A stretch of 10,550 nucleotides of DNA from Thermoflavifilum sp. (GTDB taxonomy: Bacteria; Bacteroidota; Bacteroidia; Chitinophagales; Chitinophagaceae), in assembly GCA_019683625.1 (NCBI GenBank), contig JADGHY010000054.1, positions 1-10,550 of the forward strand, given 5' to 3'. Shown in pieces: positions 1-7,819 of this stretch. The notes under the pieces are model-generated. The model made no database searches. It was not told the origin of the DNA and was given only the letters and a program-made list of their open reading frames with translations. Within the stretch, counting starts at the first letter, position 1, and every line of letters begins with the position of its first letter. Both the position numbers and the translations under genes were made by a program.

Positions 1-501
1 CAAGTGGTACAGTGTATTATTGAAATTCCGCAGGGCAGCAAAAGCAAATATGAATTAGATAAGCCCACCGGATTGCTCAAGCTCGACAGGGTATTGTTTT
101 CGGCCGTGCATTATCCGGCAAATTATGGGCTTATTCCTCAAACCTATTTCACCGACAACGATCCGCTGGATGTGCTGGTATTGGCTTCCATGCCTCTTAC
201 GCCCTTGTGTATGCTGGAAGCACGTGTGATTGGTTTGATGCACATGACCGATGGAGAAGATGTGGACGATAAGATTATTGCGGTGGCCCATCACGATGCT
301 GCTTTTTTCCATATTCAGGATATACACGATTTGCCAGCTTATGCCATTGCTGAGTTAAAAAATTTTTTTGAAGATTATAAAAAGCTGGAACATAAAACCG
401 TGAAAGTGGGCGATTTTCTGGATAAACAGGCTGCCTATGCATGTATCGAGGAAAGTGTGAAACGATATGCAGAACAATTTGGAAAGCCTCATGCATCATA
501 A
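1..501 (+). CDS. ppa: Soluble inorganic pyrophosphatase, 5' end cut by window edge
   Basis: Family I inorganic pyrophosphatase, a cytosolic Mg-dependent enzyme that hydrolyses pyrophosphate to two phosphates and so pulls biosynthetic reactions forward. The frame is open from base 1 and ends with TAA at 499-501, giving 166 visible residues. The family is usually about 175-185 residues, so roughly 10-20 N-terminal residues lie outside the window, and the GTG at 4 is an internal valine rather than a start. Visible signatures are EIPQGSKSKYELDK near the beginning (substrate-binding Lys and Glu), HYPANYG, the metal-binding DNDPLD signature encoded at 154-171, the acidic stretch DGEDVDDK, and FEDYKKLEHK near the C-terminus. 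All key acidic residues expected for the family appear present. It is followed after 41 bases by the metallophosphoesterase on the same strand. Identification is firm. Confidence 0.95.
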   Translation, partial: QVVQCIIEIPQGSKSKYELDKPTGLLKLDRVLFSAVHYPANYGLIPQTYFTDNDPLDVLVLASMPLTPLCMLEARVIGLMHMTDGEDVDDKIIAVAHHDAAFFHIQDIHDLPAYAIAELKNFFEDYKKLEHKTVKVGDFLDKQAAYACIEESVKRYAEQFGKPHAS

Positions 502-542
502 ACTTGTGTCGGATATGATTTACATAACGAAAATTTTTAAGG

Positions 543-1304
543 ATGCGATGGGCCATATTCAGCGATGTGCATGCTAATTTGCCGGCATTGGAAGCTGTTT
601 GGAAAAGCCTGCAACAGCAGGCTCCAGATATGGTGTTTTGCCTGGGCGACCTGGTGAATCAACATGTATGGAATAACGAAGTGGTGGAATTTATTCGCCA
701 TCATCGCATCACTACGGTGAAAGGCAATCATGATCAGGGTATTGCAGAAGGAAAAACGGATTTCCCATTTTCTTACGGGTCGCCAGATGCTTTGCGCTGG
801 GGCAGAGAAGCCATTGCCTATACGTTGGCAGAGATTCGTCCGGAAAATCAAACCTTTTTATACCAATTACCCACACAGATAGAGGTGCATTTTACCGATT
901 ACACACCGCCTGTTCGTTGCATGCTTACCCATGGCAGTGCTAATTCCATCTATCAATATCTCTTTGAAAATTTGCCGGATAACGAATTAAAAGAAGCCTT
1001 AGAAGCAGCGCATGCCGATGTACTGATCGTGGGGCATACGCACAGGCCTTATCACAAAATGTATGATATAGCAGGCCGGGTAAAACATATTATTAATGCA
1101 GGCTCTGTCGGACGTCCCAAGGATGGCAACTGGCGGCCGGGGTATGTGATTGTGGACTGGAACAGGCCGAGGAATGGATCAGCTCATGCTTATCTGTCTG
1201 TACAGTTTCATCGGGTGGACTATGATCTGAATGCGAGCATCAAAGCCATTCAGGAGAGTCCGCTTTCTTTATACTTTGCTTCTTGCCTGATGCAGGGGCA
1301 ATAA
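543..1304 (+). CDS. Calcineurin-like metallophosphoesterase, substrate unknown
   Basis: A 253-residue cytosolic protein with no signal peptide or membrane segment. It carries the full dinuclear metal set of the calcineurin-like phosphoesterase fold: D8-x-H10 (FSDVHAN), D36 (CLGDLVNQ), N62-H63 (KGNHDQG), H130 (LTHGS) and H165-x-H167 (VGHTHRPY), followed by NAGSVGRPKDG. The arrangement and length resemble the YfcE/MJ0936-like bacterial branch, whose members hydrolyse phosphodiesters or phosphomonoesters. The exact substrate cannot be read from the sequence. The position after GD that is often GYG is here VNQ, followed by a VWNNEV stretch. The ATG at 543 begins directly at the beta strand leading into the DVH motif, so an earlier start is not needed. 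No Shine-Dalgarno site of normal spacing is seen. It lies between the pyrophosphatase and the MFS gene, with 15 bases to the latter. Confidence 0.88.
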   Translation: MRWAIFSDVHANLPALEAVWKSLQQQAPDMVFCLGDLVNQHVWNNEVVEFIRHHRITTVKGNHDQGIAEGKTDFPFSYGSPDALRWGREAIAYTLAEIRPENQTFLYQLPTQIEVHFTDYTPPVRCMLTHGSANSIYQYLFENLPDNELKEALEAAHADVLIVGHTHRPYHKMYDIAGRVKHIINAGSVGRPKDGNWRPGYVIVDWNRPRNGSAHAYLSVQFHRVDYDLNASIKAIQESPLSLYFASCLMQGQ

Positions 1305-1319
1305 CAAAAACTTCAGTTC

Positions 1320-2537
1320 ATGGTTAGAGCCGAGACAACATTATCGCCCGATCAGATCCGCTCTTTTCAGCGCAGGCGCGCCGTGCGTTTTATCTTATTT
1401 TTGGGCATCATCAGTTTGTTTGCCGACATGACTTATGAGGCGGCGCGTGGCATCAACGGGCCTTATTTAGAGATTTTAGGTGCCAGTGCCACCGTAGTGG
1501 GTGTGTTTTCGGGTTTGGGTGAATTGATCGGATATGGGCTTCGGCTTTTTTCGGGTTATGTGAGTGATCGGTCGCACCGCTATTGGCTGATGATGTTTCT
1601 GGGATATGGGATCAACTTGGTTTCCGTGCCTTTGCTGGCCTGGGCAGGTCATTGGCAATGGGCAGTGGTGTTAATCCTTGCCGAACGGGCGGGCAAGGCC
1701 ATTCGCAATCCCACCCGCGATGCAATGCTCTCTTATGCGGCTTCCACAACCGGCCAGGGATGGGGATTTGGATTGCATGAACTCATGGATCAGATAGGAG
1801 CCACCCTGGGCCCCTTGCTGATGAGTGGGGTGCTGTGGTGGAAGGCAGGTGATTATCACGATGCCTACCTGCTCTTGTTTGTTCCCACGGGGCTGGCTTT
1901 GCTGATTTTGCTGATGGCCAACCTCACTTATCCGCATCCACAGGAGCTGGAAGTGAAAGTGGTGCACCTGGATGCCCGGGAGCATTTTGCACCAGGTTTT
2001 ACCCTGTACACGATTGCCGCCATGTGCCTGGCCGCAGGCTATGCCGATTTTCCCCTGATGGCTTATCATTTTAAACAACATCAACTCTTGGCCGATGCCT
2101 GGATTCCCGTGCTATATGCCATGGCAATGCTCACAGAAGGCCTGACCAGCTTGTGGCTAGGCCGTTTGTTCGATCGTCGGGGTATGACCGTGCTGATAGG
2201 CATCACCTTTGTCAGTCTCTTGTTTCCCGTATTGGTGTTTTTGTTGCCTATGCCCTGGATCCTGGTGGGCGTGTTGTGCTGGGGATTAGGTATGGGCGCA
2301 CAAAGCTCGGTGCTGAAAGCAGCCGTGGCCCAGCTTATCCCGCAGCATAAGCGAGCAACGGCCTTCGGATTGTTCGATACCTTGTTTGGCATAGCCTGGT
2401 TTGCCGGCAGCAGCCTGATGGGCTACTTGTATGATCGTGCTATTGGGCTCCTGGTGGGCTTTTCCATGTTGCTGCAAATCATTACCATCTTATTGTGGAT
2501 GCATTTTGTCAGAAAATACGTAAGGCACAAAAGTTAA
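1320..2537 (+). CDS. Major facilitator superfamily transporter, substrate unknown
   Basis: A 405-residue inner-membrane protein with many hydrophobic segments spread across its length, fitting the usual 12-helix MFS layout and length. MFS loop motifs are visible in both halves: GYVSDRSHRY at about residues 79-88 and GRLFDRRGM at about 281-289, the pseudo-symmetric helix 2-3 and 8-9 loops. The first half also has a charged stretch, ERAGKAIRNPTRDA (122-135), followed by the conserved-looking GFGLHELMDQIGATLGP. A longer hydrophilic linker around residues 203-225 separates the halves. The N-terminal 20 residues are basic and cytoplasmic, and the C-terminus ends in basic residues. The substrate is not recognisable; sugar, drug or metabolite export are all possible. 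It starts 15 bases after the phosphoesterase and ends 5 bases before the preferred start of the dynamin-like gene, so cotranscription is likely. Confidence 0.88.
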   Translation: MVRAETTLSPDQIRSFQRRRAVRFILFLGIISLFADMTYEAARGINGPYLEILGASATVVGVFSGLGELIGYGLRLFSGYVSDRSHRYWLMMFLGYGINLVSVPLLAWAGHWQWAVVLILAERAGKAIRNPTRDAMLSYAASTTGQGWGFGLHELMDQIGATLGPLLMSGVLWWKAGDYHDAYLLLFVPTGLALLILLMANLTYPHPQELEVKVVHLDAREHFAPGFTLYTIAAMCLAAGYADFPLMAYHFKQHQLLADAWIPVLYAMAMLTEGLTSLWLGRLFDRRGMTVLIGITFVSLLFPVLVFLLPMPWILVGVLCWGLGMGAQSSVLKAAVAQLIPQHKRATAFGLFDTLFGIAWFAGSSLMGYLYDRAIGLLVGFSMLLQIITILLWMHFVRKYVRHKS

Positions 2538-2542
2538 TCTCC

Positions 2543-4249
2543 ATGCATGAACACCTAAGTTTTGCAAAAAAGGAGGGCAACTGGATAGCAGCCATAGATC
2601 AGCTTCATCTTCTGGCCGAAGGTTGGATAGATGAACCGCTGATGCGGGAAATCGATGCACTTAGGCAAAAAGCCGCTGAAGAACGATTTTATCTGGTGAT
2701 GGTGGGTTCATTCAAACGGGGCAAATCATCCCTGATCAATGCCATGTTGGGTTTGCATCTGGCTCCGGTGGCCGTAGTTCCCCTTACGGCTTTAATCACA
2801 TTGTTTGAATATGCAGATGAGCCTTTTGCCGAGGTGCATTTTACCCATAACCCTCCCAGGTCAATTGCCCTACCTGAAATTGCCGAATATGTGACAGAAG
2901 AAAAGAATCCCCAAAATATCAAACAAGTAGCTTATGTGCGCATTGGCTATCCCGCGCCGTTGCTGCGCGAAATGAGCATCGTAGATACGCCTGGCATAGG
3001 TTCAGCATTTGAACATAATACCCAGACTACGCTTTCCTTTGTGCCTAAGATTGATGCAGCCTTGTTTGTATTGAGTGCCGATACGCCCGTTTCCAAGGCC
3101 GATCTGGAGTTTTTGCAAGCCCTGCATGCGCATGTGCCGCAGATTTTATTTGTGTTAAATAAGGCCGACTTGCTCCAGGAAAATGAACTCATGGAAATCT
3201 TGCGATATAATCAAAAGCAAATCCATGCAACGCTGCATGCAGAAAATGATTTCAGCTGGCATGTGGTATCGTGTAAAGATTCTTCTGCAAAATACCCTGT
3301 TGATACATTGGTTGCTTATCTGGAACAGCTCATTCGCAGCAGCAAAAAACAGATTCTGGAAAAATCTCTTCAAAATCAGTATCGGCTGCTCTTCCATCAG
3401 GTGAGCATGCAGCTGCGTTTGCAACAAGAAGCCTTGCTGATGCCCATTCAGGAACTCGAACACAAACAGCAGCAGCTTGTTCAATCTCTGGCATTAATGC
3501 AAAGCCGCCGCGAAGAATTTGAGAACCTGGTGAACAGCCGCATCAAATGGATTCAGCAACAAGTTGATGAAACCATGCAAAAACTTACCCGGGATTTGCG
3601 GGAGCAATTGCAACAAACTTATCTGCAACAACCGCAGCACACCTGGCAACTCATGCAAAAGACAGGCATAGCGTTGTTTCAGGAACAACAAACGCATCAA
3701 TTAATTGAGGCTTTTCAGGCTGCAAAATTGCAGCTGGAACAAACCACACGCGAACAATTCCGGGAATTGCTTGAAACCTATGCTTCCCGTTCGCAAACTT
3801 TTTTACACGAACTCACCCAGCATCTGAAATCCTTGTTGGGCATAGACTTTCATCTGATTGCCGATCGCTTTGACCTGAATGTGTATACCGCATTTTATTT
3901 TGATTATGGAAAAGGTATGGCTGTGGAATATATTTATCCTGGTTTCTGGATAAAGTTGTCCGGCTCCTGGGCGATAAAACGTTATCTGAGAAAGTTATAC
4001 AATCACTATCAGCAATTGCTCACCACCAATGCATCGGCAATCATATACGACCTGCAATATAAAATTCAGGAATCCTTTCGGAAATTTCATTATGACCTGC
4101 ATCAGCATCTTCAGCTTTTAGTGGGCCGTATCCAGCAGATCATTGAAGATACCATCAAACATCGCAAAGCACATAGTGGCCTGGTTCAGGAAAGACTTAT
4201 GGCCATTGAGCAGCACCTTCAGGCATTATCAGCATGGGAAAATGGCTGA
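2543..4249 (+). CDS. Dynamin-like large GTPase
   Basis: A 568-residue protein with an N-terminal GTPase domain of the dynamin family. G1 is GSFKRGKSS (residues 55-63), the likely G2 threonine is in VVPLTALITL (T82), G3 is VDTPGIGS (D148-G151) and G4 is LNKADLL (N206-D209). The order and wide G1-G3 spacing fit bacterial dynamin-like proteins rather than small Ras-type GTPases. After about residue 265 the protein becomes helical and rich in Gln, Leu and Glu, with probable coiled coils around 285-350, 380-430 and 500-560. An aromatic, hydrophobic patch (about 431-480) may be the membrane-contacting paddle or tip. Known members act in membrane fusion, fission or repair; this one's role is unknown. 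The ATG at 2543 is preferred: a GTG at 2495 would add 16 residues but only by overlapping the end of the MFS gene. The MutS-like gene begins 3 bases after its stop. Confidence 0.88.
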   Translation: MHEHLSFAKKEGNWIAAIDQLHLLAEGWIDEPLMREIDALRQKAAEERFYLVMVGSFKRGKSSLINAMLGLHLAPVAVVPLTALITLFEYADEPFAEVHFTHNPPRSIALPEIAEYVTEEKNPQNIKQVAYVRIGYPAPLLREMSIVDTPGIGSAFEHNTQTTLSFVPKIDAALFVLSADTPVSKADLEFLQALHAHVPQILFVLNKADLLQENELMEILRYNQKQIHATLHAENDFSWHVVSCKDSSAKYPVDTLVAYLEQLIRSSKKQILEKSLQNQYRLLFHQVSMQLRLQQEALLMPIQELEHKQQQLVQSLALMQSRREEFENLVNSRIKWIQQQVDETMQKLTRDLREQLQQTYLQQPQHTWQLMQKTGIALFQEQQTHQLIEAFQAAKLQLEQTTREQFRELLETYASRSQTFLHELTQHLKSLLGIDFHLIADRFDLNVYTAFYFDYGKGMAVEYIYPGFWIKLSGSWAIKRYLRKLYNHYQQLLTTNASAIIYDLQYKIQESFRKFHYDLHQHLQLLVGRIQQIIEDTIKHRKAHSGLVQERLMAIEQHLQALSAWENG

Positions 4250-4252
4250 GCC

Positions 4253-5575
4253 ATGGATAAGCAGACGTTATATGATCTTGATATTTTCACAAACGATACA
4301 GAAAGCAGCAGTGTATATGAGCGCATTCATCGCTTTACCTTGACGGCAGGCGGAAAAGAGGCCCTGCAGCGGCGAATGCGGGAACCTGTATTTGCGTATG
4401 AACAAGTTTGCCGAAACCAACGCACCATCCTTCATCTCATTCAACACCTGGAAGTATGGAAAAAATCCTTTCACGCACAGGAAATCCAATACCTGGAAGA
4501 TTATTTGCACAGCAATATCACACCCCTTCAGGAAACAGATATCTTCCATATTTGGCTTTATCGCTGGCGATATCCGGCCGATTATGCTTTTCTGGCAAGC
4601 AGCATCAGCCGGCTGGCCGCGTTCTTGCAAAAGCTGTATCCTTTTTCCAAAGCATTATCCGAAGCAGGCGTAGCGGAAGTATTGACTGACTTACATCAGC
4701 TCATCAAACAGATTTATGCCGATGAACCTAAGGGATGGCTGATGCACGCTGCAGATGATTGGCTAAAGCCGCATCAGGTGTTTTATCTGGATCATTTCAT
4801 TCGTTTCACGCATCGGAAATCATTTCATTTCATTCTGGATGCATTTTATGAGCTGGATGCCTTGTTTGCCATGGCAGAAGCCACAGTGGAATATCAGCTG
4901 GTGATACCCTTGTTAGACAAAGCCGGCAGCCGGTTAGCGATCAAAGGACTATATCATCTTTTTCTTCCCGATGCGGTGCGCAATGATGTGTATTTTGATC
5001 GGGATCACCCGTTTATTTTCCTTACTGGACCTAATATGGCCGGAAAATCCACATTTCTGAAAGCTTGTGGAATTGCCATGTACCTGGCCCATCTGGGAAT
5101 GGGCATACCTGCAGCATCGGCCACCATACCCGTTGTGGATGGGTTATTTACCGACATCTATGTGACCGACAAGATAGAGAAAGGATACAGCTATTTTTTC
5201 AGCGAAGTGCAGCGCATCCGGCAATTGGCCCTTGAACTGCAACAGGGTAAGCGATTGTTTGTGTTGATAGACGAAATGTTTCGCGGCACCAATGTGCAAG
5301 ATGCTTATGACTGCTCACTGGCCGTGGTAGAGAAACTCATGCGTTTCACAAATTCCTATTTTTTGTTTGCCAGCCATCTCACCGAGCTGGCTTATGCCTT
5401 GCAGGAACACGCCCTGATTCGCTTTTATTGTTTTGATGCTACGGTAGCTCATCAGCAACCTTGTTTCAGTTATCGTTTAAAAGATGGCATCTCATCCGTT
5501 CGGTTGGGAAAAATCATTTTAGAGCAGGAGCAGGTCTTAGCTTTGTTGGATGCCAGGCAGGATACCACAGGATAG
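4253..5575 (+). CDS. Short MutS-family ATPase lacking mismatch-recognition domains
   Basis: A 440-residue protein whose C-terminal half is a MutS-type ABC ATPase. Walker A is TGPNMAGKST (258-267), the segment YFFSEVQRIRQL (about 314-325) stands where MutS has its conserved Glu-containing helix, Walker B is FVLIDE (336-341) running into MFRGTN, and the switch histidine is in FASHLTELA (H375). The N-terminal part begins with LDIFTNDTESSSVYERI and TAGGKEALQRRM, resembling the start of MutS core domain III. Domains I and II of classic MutS, including the Phe-x-Glu mismatch wedge, are absent, and there is no Smr nuclease domain. This matches the MutS-related proteins with an FRGTN-type Walker B rather than the roughly 850-residue repair MutS. 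A role in canonical mismatch repair is therefore doubtful. No membrane helices are evident. It starts 3 bases after the dynamin-like gene, which suggests translational coupling. Confidence 0.88.
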   Translation: MDKQTLYDLDIFTNDTESSSVYERIHRFTLTAGGKEALQRRMREPVFAYEQVCRNQRTILHLIQHLEVWKKSFHAQEIQYLEDYLHSNITPLQETDIFHIWLYRWRYPADYAFLASSISRLAAFLQKLYPFSKALSEAGVAEVLTDLHQLIKQIYADEPKGWLMHAADDWLKPHQVFYLDHFIRFTHRKSFHFILDAFYELDALFAMAEATVEYQLVIPLLDKAGSRLAIKGLYHLFLPDAVRNDVYFDRDHPFIFLTGPNMAGKSTFLKACGIAMYLAHLGMGIPAASATIPVVDGLFTDIYVTDKIEKGYSYFFSEVQRIRQLALELQQGKRLFVLIDEMFRGTNVQDAYDCSLAVVEKLMRFTNSYFLFASHLTELAYALQEHALIRFYCFDATVAHQQPCFSYRLKDGISSVRLGKIILEQEQVLALLDARQDTTG

Positions 5576-5686
5576 TTGAATAGGAGAATCTCGCTAACTT
5601 TCCGCCGTAAACACAGGATAGGCAAGGCTAAGTTTCCCTTCCTGATACAGAATTGATAATTGATGGTTTTAAACATTTGAAAAGTG
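5576..5686. other. Intergenic gap ahead of the rhamnose cluster
   Basis: This is the largest non-coding gap in the window and the natural place for a terminator of the left block and a promoter for the rhamnose genes. Neither can be identified clearly. An AAGG/CCTT pairing around 5624-5640 is too short, and no T-run follows it. The AT-rich stretch just before the start (TTTTAAACATTTG, about 5667-5679) resembles a Bacteroidota -7 element but has the wrong internal spacing. The assignment as a promoter region rests on position alone. Confidence 0.35.
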
Positions 5687-7819
5687 ATGGAACCTGTCAT
5701 GAAAGAAACGTTCCGGCATGTAAGCTATTTATGGGATGAACAGCAGGCTGCGGCACTTGCTGGTGATGAAGTGGGATTGCTCATTTATCGTTCCAATTTA
5801 TTAGGCGCCGATCTTCGTCTCACAAACTATGCGGGCGGCAATACCAGTTGCAAGACCATGGAACCCGATCTGGTGACAGGCGAACAGGTGCCGGTGCTCT
5901 GGGTGAAAGGTTCGGGCGGCGATCTGGGCACGCTCACGCGCAAAGGATTGGCTGCTTTGTATTTGCAACGGTTAGAAGCGCTGAAGAAAAAATATCGCGG
6001 GTTGGCTTATGAAGATGAAATGGTGCCTTTATTCACGCATTGCCTCTATGATCCGCATTCACAGGCACCATCCATTGATACTCCTTTACATGCTTTTTTG
6101 CCTCACAAGCATGTGGATCATTTGCATCCTGATGCCGTCATTGCCATTGCAGCTTCCAAAGAGGGTAAGGCCATCATGCAGGAGGTGTATGGTGATGAAC
6201 TCGCATGGATTGACTGGCAAAGGCCGGGTTTTGACCTGGGCCTGAAGATGGAACAAGTCTATCGTGCCAATCCACATATCAAAGGCATTATCCTCGGTGG
6301 TCATGGCCTTTTCAGCTGGGGTGAAACGGCTTATGAGAGTTATGTGAATACCCTTACCATCATTGAGAAGGCGGCAGCTTTTCTGGAAAAACACTATGGC
6401 AAAACGCGTCCCGTATTTGGCGGCGTTCGGGTTAAAGAAATTCCTGAATCCCAACGGCGGGAAATGGCTGTCCGAGTGATGCCTTTTCTGCGGGCACAAG
6501 CTTCGGCACAGCAACGGATGATTGGCCATTTTACGGATGAGGAAGGTGTATTGGAATTTGTAAACAGCCAGGACCTCGATCGGCTGGCCGCTATGGGCAC
6601 CAGCTGTCCCGATCATTTTCTGCGCACCAAAATCCGGCCCTTGGTCTTGCAATGGCAGGGCAATGTACTCGAAATGCCCGATGAGGAATTGCGCAGGCAG
6701 CTCACCCCCCAGTTTGAAGCCTATCGCAAAGCCTATGTAGCTTACTACGAGCGCAACAAGCAACCTGATAGCCCGCCCATGCGGGATCCCAATCCGGTGA
6801 TCATCCTCTGGCCTGGTGTGGGCATGTTTGCCTTTGCTAAGGACAAACAAACAGCCCGTGTGTCAGCAGAATTTTACTTGAATGCCATCCATGTGATGAA
6901 AGGGGCAGAGGCTGTTTCACAATATGTATCTCTTTCCGAGGCAGAAGCCTTTCGAATCGAATATTGGCAACTGGAGGAAGCTAAGCTTAAGCGGTTGCCA
7001 CCCGAAAAGCCACTTTCGCGAAAGATTGCATTGATTACCGGCGGATCAGGTGGCATTGGCCGCGCCATTGCAGAAAAGCTGGCCGAGGCAGGCGCCTGCG
7101 TAACCCTCACCGATATTGATGAACAGGCCTTGCAATCCACCCTTGGCGAGATGAAATCCAGATATGGAAAAGACGTCTGCACTGCCTTCTCTGCCGACGT
7201 GCGGGACAGCCAACAGGTGAAGGCTGCTTTTGCACATACGATATTGCAATTTGGCGGAATAGATATTCTGGTGAATTGTGCAGGGCTTTCGATTTCCAAA
7301 AGCCTGGTGGATACTACGCTGGACGACTGGAACATCTTGCAGGACGTGCTGGTGAAAGGGCAATTCCTGATGAGCCGGGAAGCCGTTATATGGATGCGGC
7401 GACAGCAGCCCGAAATCATGGGATGCGACATTGTGAATATCGTGAGCAAAAATGCCCTGGTGGCAGGCCCTGATAATGTGGCCTATGGTTCGGCTAAGGC
7501 TGCCCAGCTGCACATGTCGCGCCTGCTGGCAGCAGAACTGGGGAAGGATAAGATTCGGGTAAATGTGGTCAATCCGGATGCCGTGATCCGAGGCAGCAAA
7601 ATCTGGGAAAGTGGCTGGGCCGAAGGACGTGCAAAAGCTTACGGTGTAAGTGTGGAAGACTTGCCTGCATTCTACGCCCGGCGCACCTTGCTGAATGAGG
7701 AAATCCATGCCGAAGACATTGCCAATGCAGTGTTTGCCTTTGTGGGTGGGCTCTTGTCAAAAAGTACGGGCAACGTGCTGAATGTGGATGGGGGCATAGC
7801 CGCAGCATTTGTAAGATAG
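5687..7819 (+). CDS. rhaD: Bifunctional rhamnulose-1-phosphate aldolase / short-chain dehydrogenase
   Basis: A 710-residue two-domain enzyme. The N-terminal class II aldolase domain (about 1-430) has the phosphate-binding GGNTSCK (50-56), the metal site HKHVDH with H140 and H142, and the third histidine H206 in LGGHGLFSWG. The C-terminal short-chain dehydrogenase domain (about 445-710) has the NAD-binding TGGSGGIG (451-458), NCAG (530-533), catalytic Ser587, and Tyr600/Lys604 in YGSAK. The family cleaves L-rhamnulose 1-phosphate to DHAP and L-lactaldehyde, and the dehydrogenase half is thought to oxidise lactaldehyde to lactate. Length and domain order are those of the fused RhaD/alcohol dehydrogenase family. 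Three starts are possible: GTG 5684, ATG 5687 and ATG 5699. The conserved region begins only at FRHVSYLWDE, so 5699 is equally plausible. The isomerase and kinase genes downstream support the rhamnose assignment. RhaE is another name used for such fusions. Confidence 0.93.
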   Translation: MEPVMKETFRHVSYLWDEQQAAALAGDEVGLLIYRSNLLGADLRLTNYAGGNTSCKTMEPDLVTGEQVPVLWVKGSGGDLGTLTRKGLAALYLQRLEALKKKYRGLAYEDEMVPLFTHCLYDPHSQAPSIDTPLHAFLPHKHVDHLHPDAVIAIAASKEGKAIMQEVYGDELAWIDWQRPGFDLGLKMEQVYRANPHIKGIILGGHGLFSWGETAYESYVNTLTIIEKAAAFLEKHYGKTRPVFGGVRVKEIPESQRREMAVRVMPFLRAQASAQQRMIGHFTDEEGVLEFVNSQDLDRLAAMGTSCPDHFLRTKIRPLVLQWQGNVLEMPDEELRRQLTPQFEAYRKAYVAYYERNKQPDSPPMRDPNPVIILWPGVGMFAFAKDKQTARVSAEFYLNAIHVMKGAEAVSQYVSLSEAEAFRIEYWQLEEAKLKRLPPEKPLSRKIALITGGSGGIGRAIAEKLAEAGACVTLTDIDEQALQSTLGEMKSRYGKDVCTAFSADVRDSQQVKAAFAHTILQFGGIDILVNCAGLSISKSLVDTTLDDWNILQDVLVKGQFLMSREAVIWMRRQQPEIMGCDIVNIVSKNALVAGPDNVAYGSAKAAQLHMSRLLAAELGKDKIRVNVVNPDAVIRGSKIWESGWAEGRAKAYGVSVEDLPAFYARRTLLNEEIHAEDIANAVFAFVGGLLSKSTGNVLNVDGGIAAAFVR

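Noticed and set aside
4..6. GTG at base 4 as the start of the pyrophosphatase
   Set aside because: The frame is open to base 1 and the family has further residues before this point, so the gene begins outside the window.
2495..2542. GTG at 2495 as an upstream start of the dynamin-like gene
   Set aside because: It would overlap the last 14 codons of the MFS gene and add 16 residues that are just its shifted frame. ATG 2543 lies 5 bases after the MFS stop and fits better.
5566..5621. Ten-base direct repeat CACAGGATAG at 5566-5575 and 5612-5621
   Set aside because: There are only two copies, one inside the end of the MutS-like gene, and a near match also occurs by chance inside rhaI. There is no sign of a mobile element.
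5622..5642. Possible terminator hairpin GGCAAGG/CCTTCC after the MutS-like gene
   Set aside because: The stem is four base pairs plus a bulged extension, and no T-run follows it.
5667..5679. Possible Bacteroidota -7 promoter element TTTTAAACATTTG
   Set aside because: The TA to TTTG spacing is four rather than two bases, and no convincing -33 TTTG lies at the right distance.
6086..6850. Long open frame on the minus strand inside the aldolase half of rhaD (254 codons)
   Set aside because: It lies wholly antisense to a strongly conserved enzyme domain, its translation shows no recognisable domain, and it is explained by codon bias of the + strand gene.
7046..7708. Minus-strand open frame of 220 codons opposite the dehydrogenase half of rhaD
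   Set aside because: It is antisense to clear short-chain dehydrogenase motifs, and the translation is low in recognisable protein features, rich in His, Gln and Cys.
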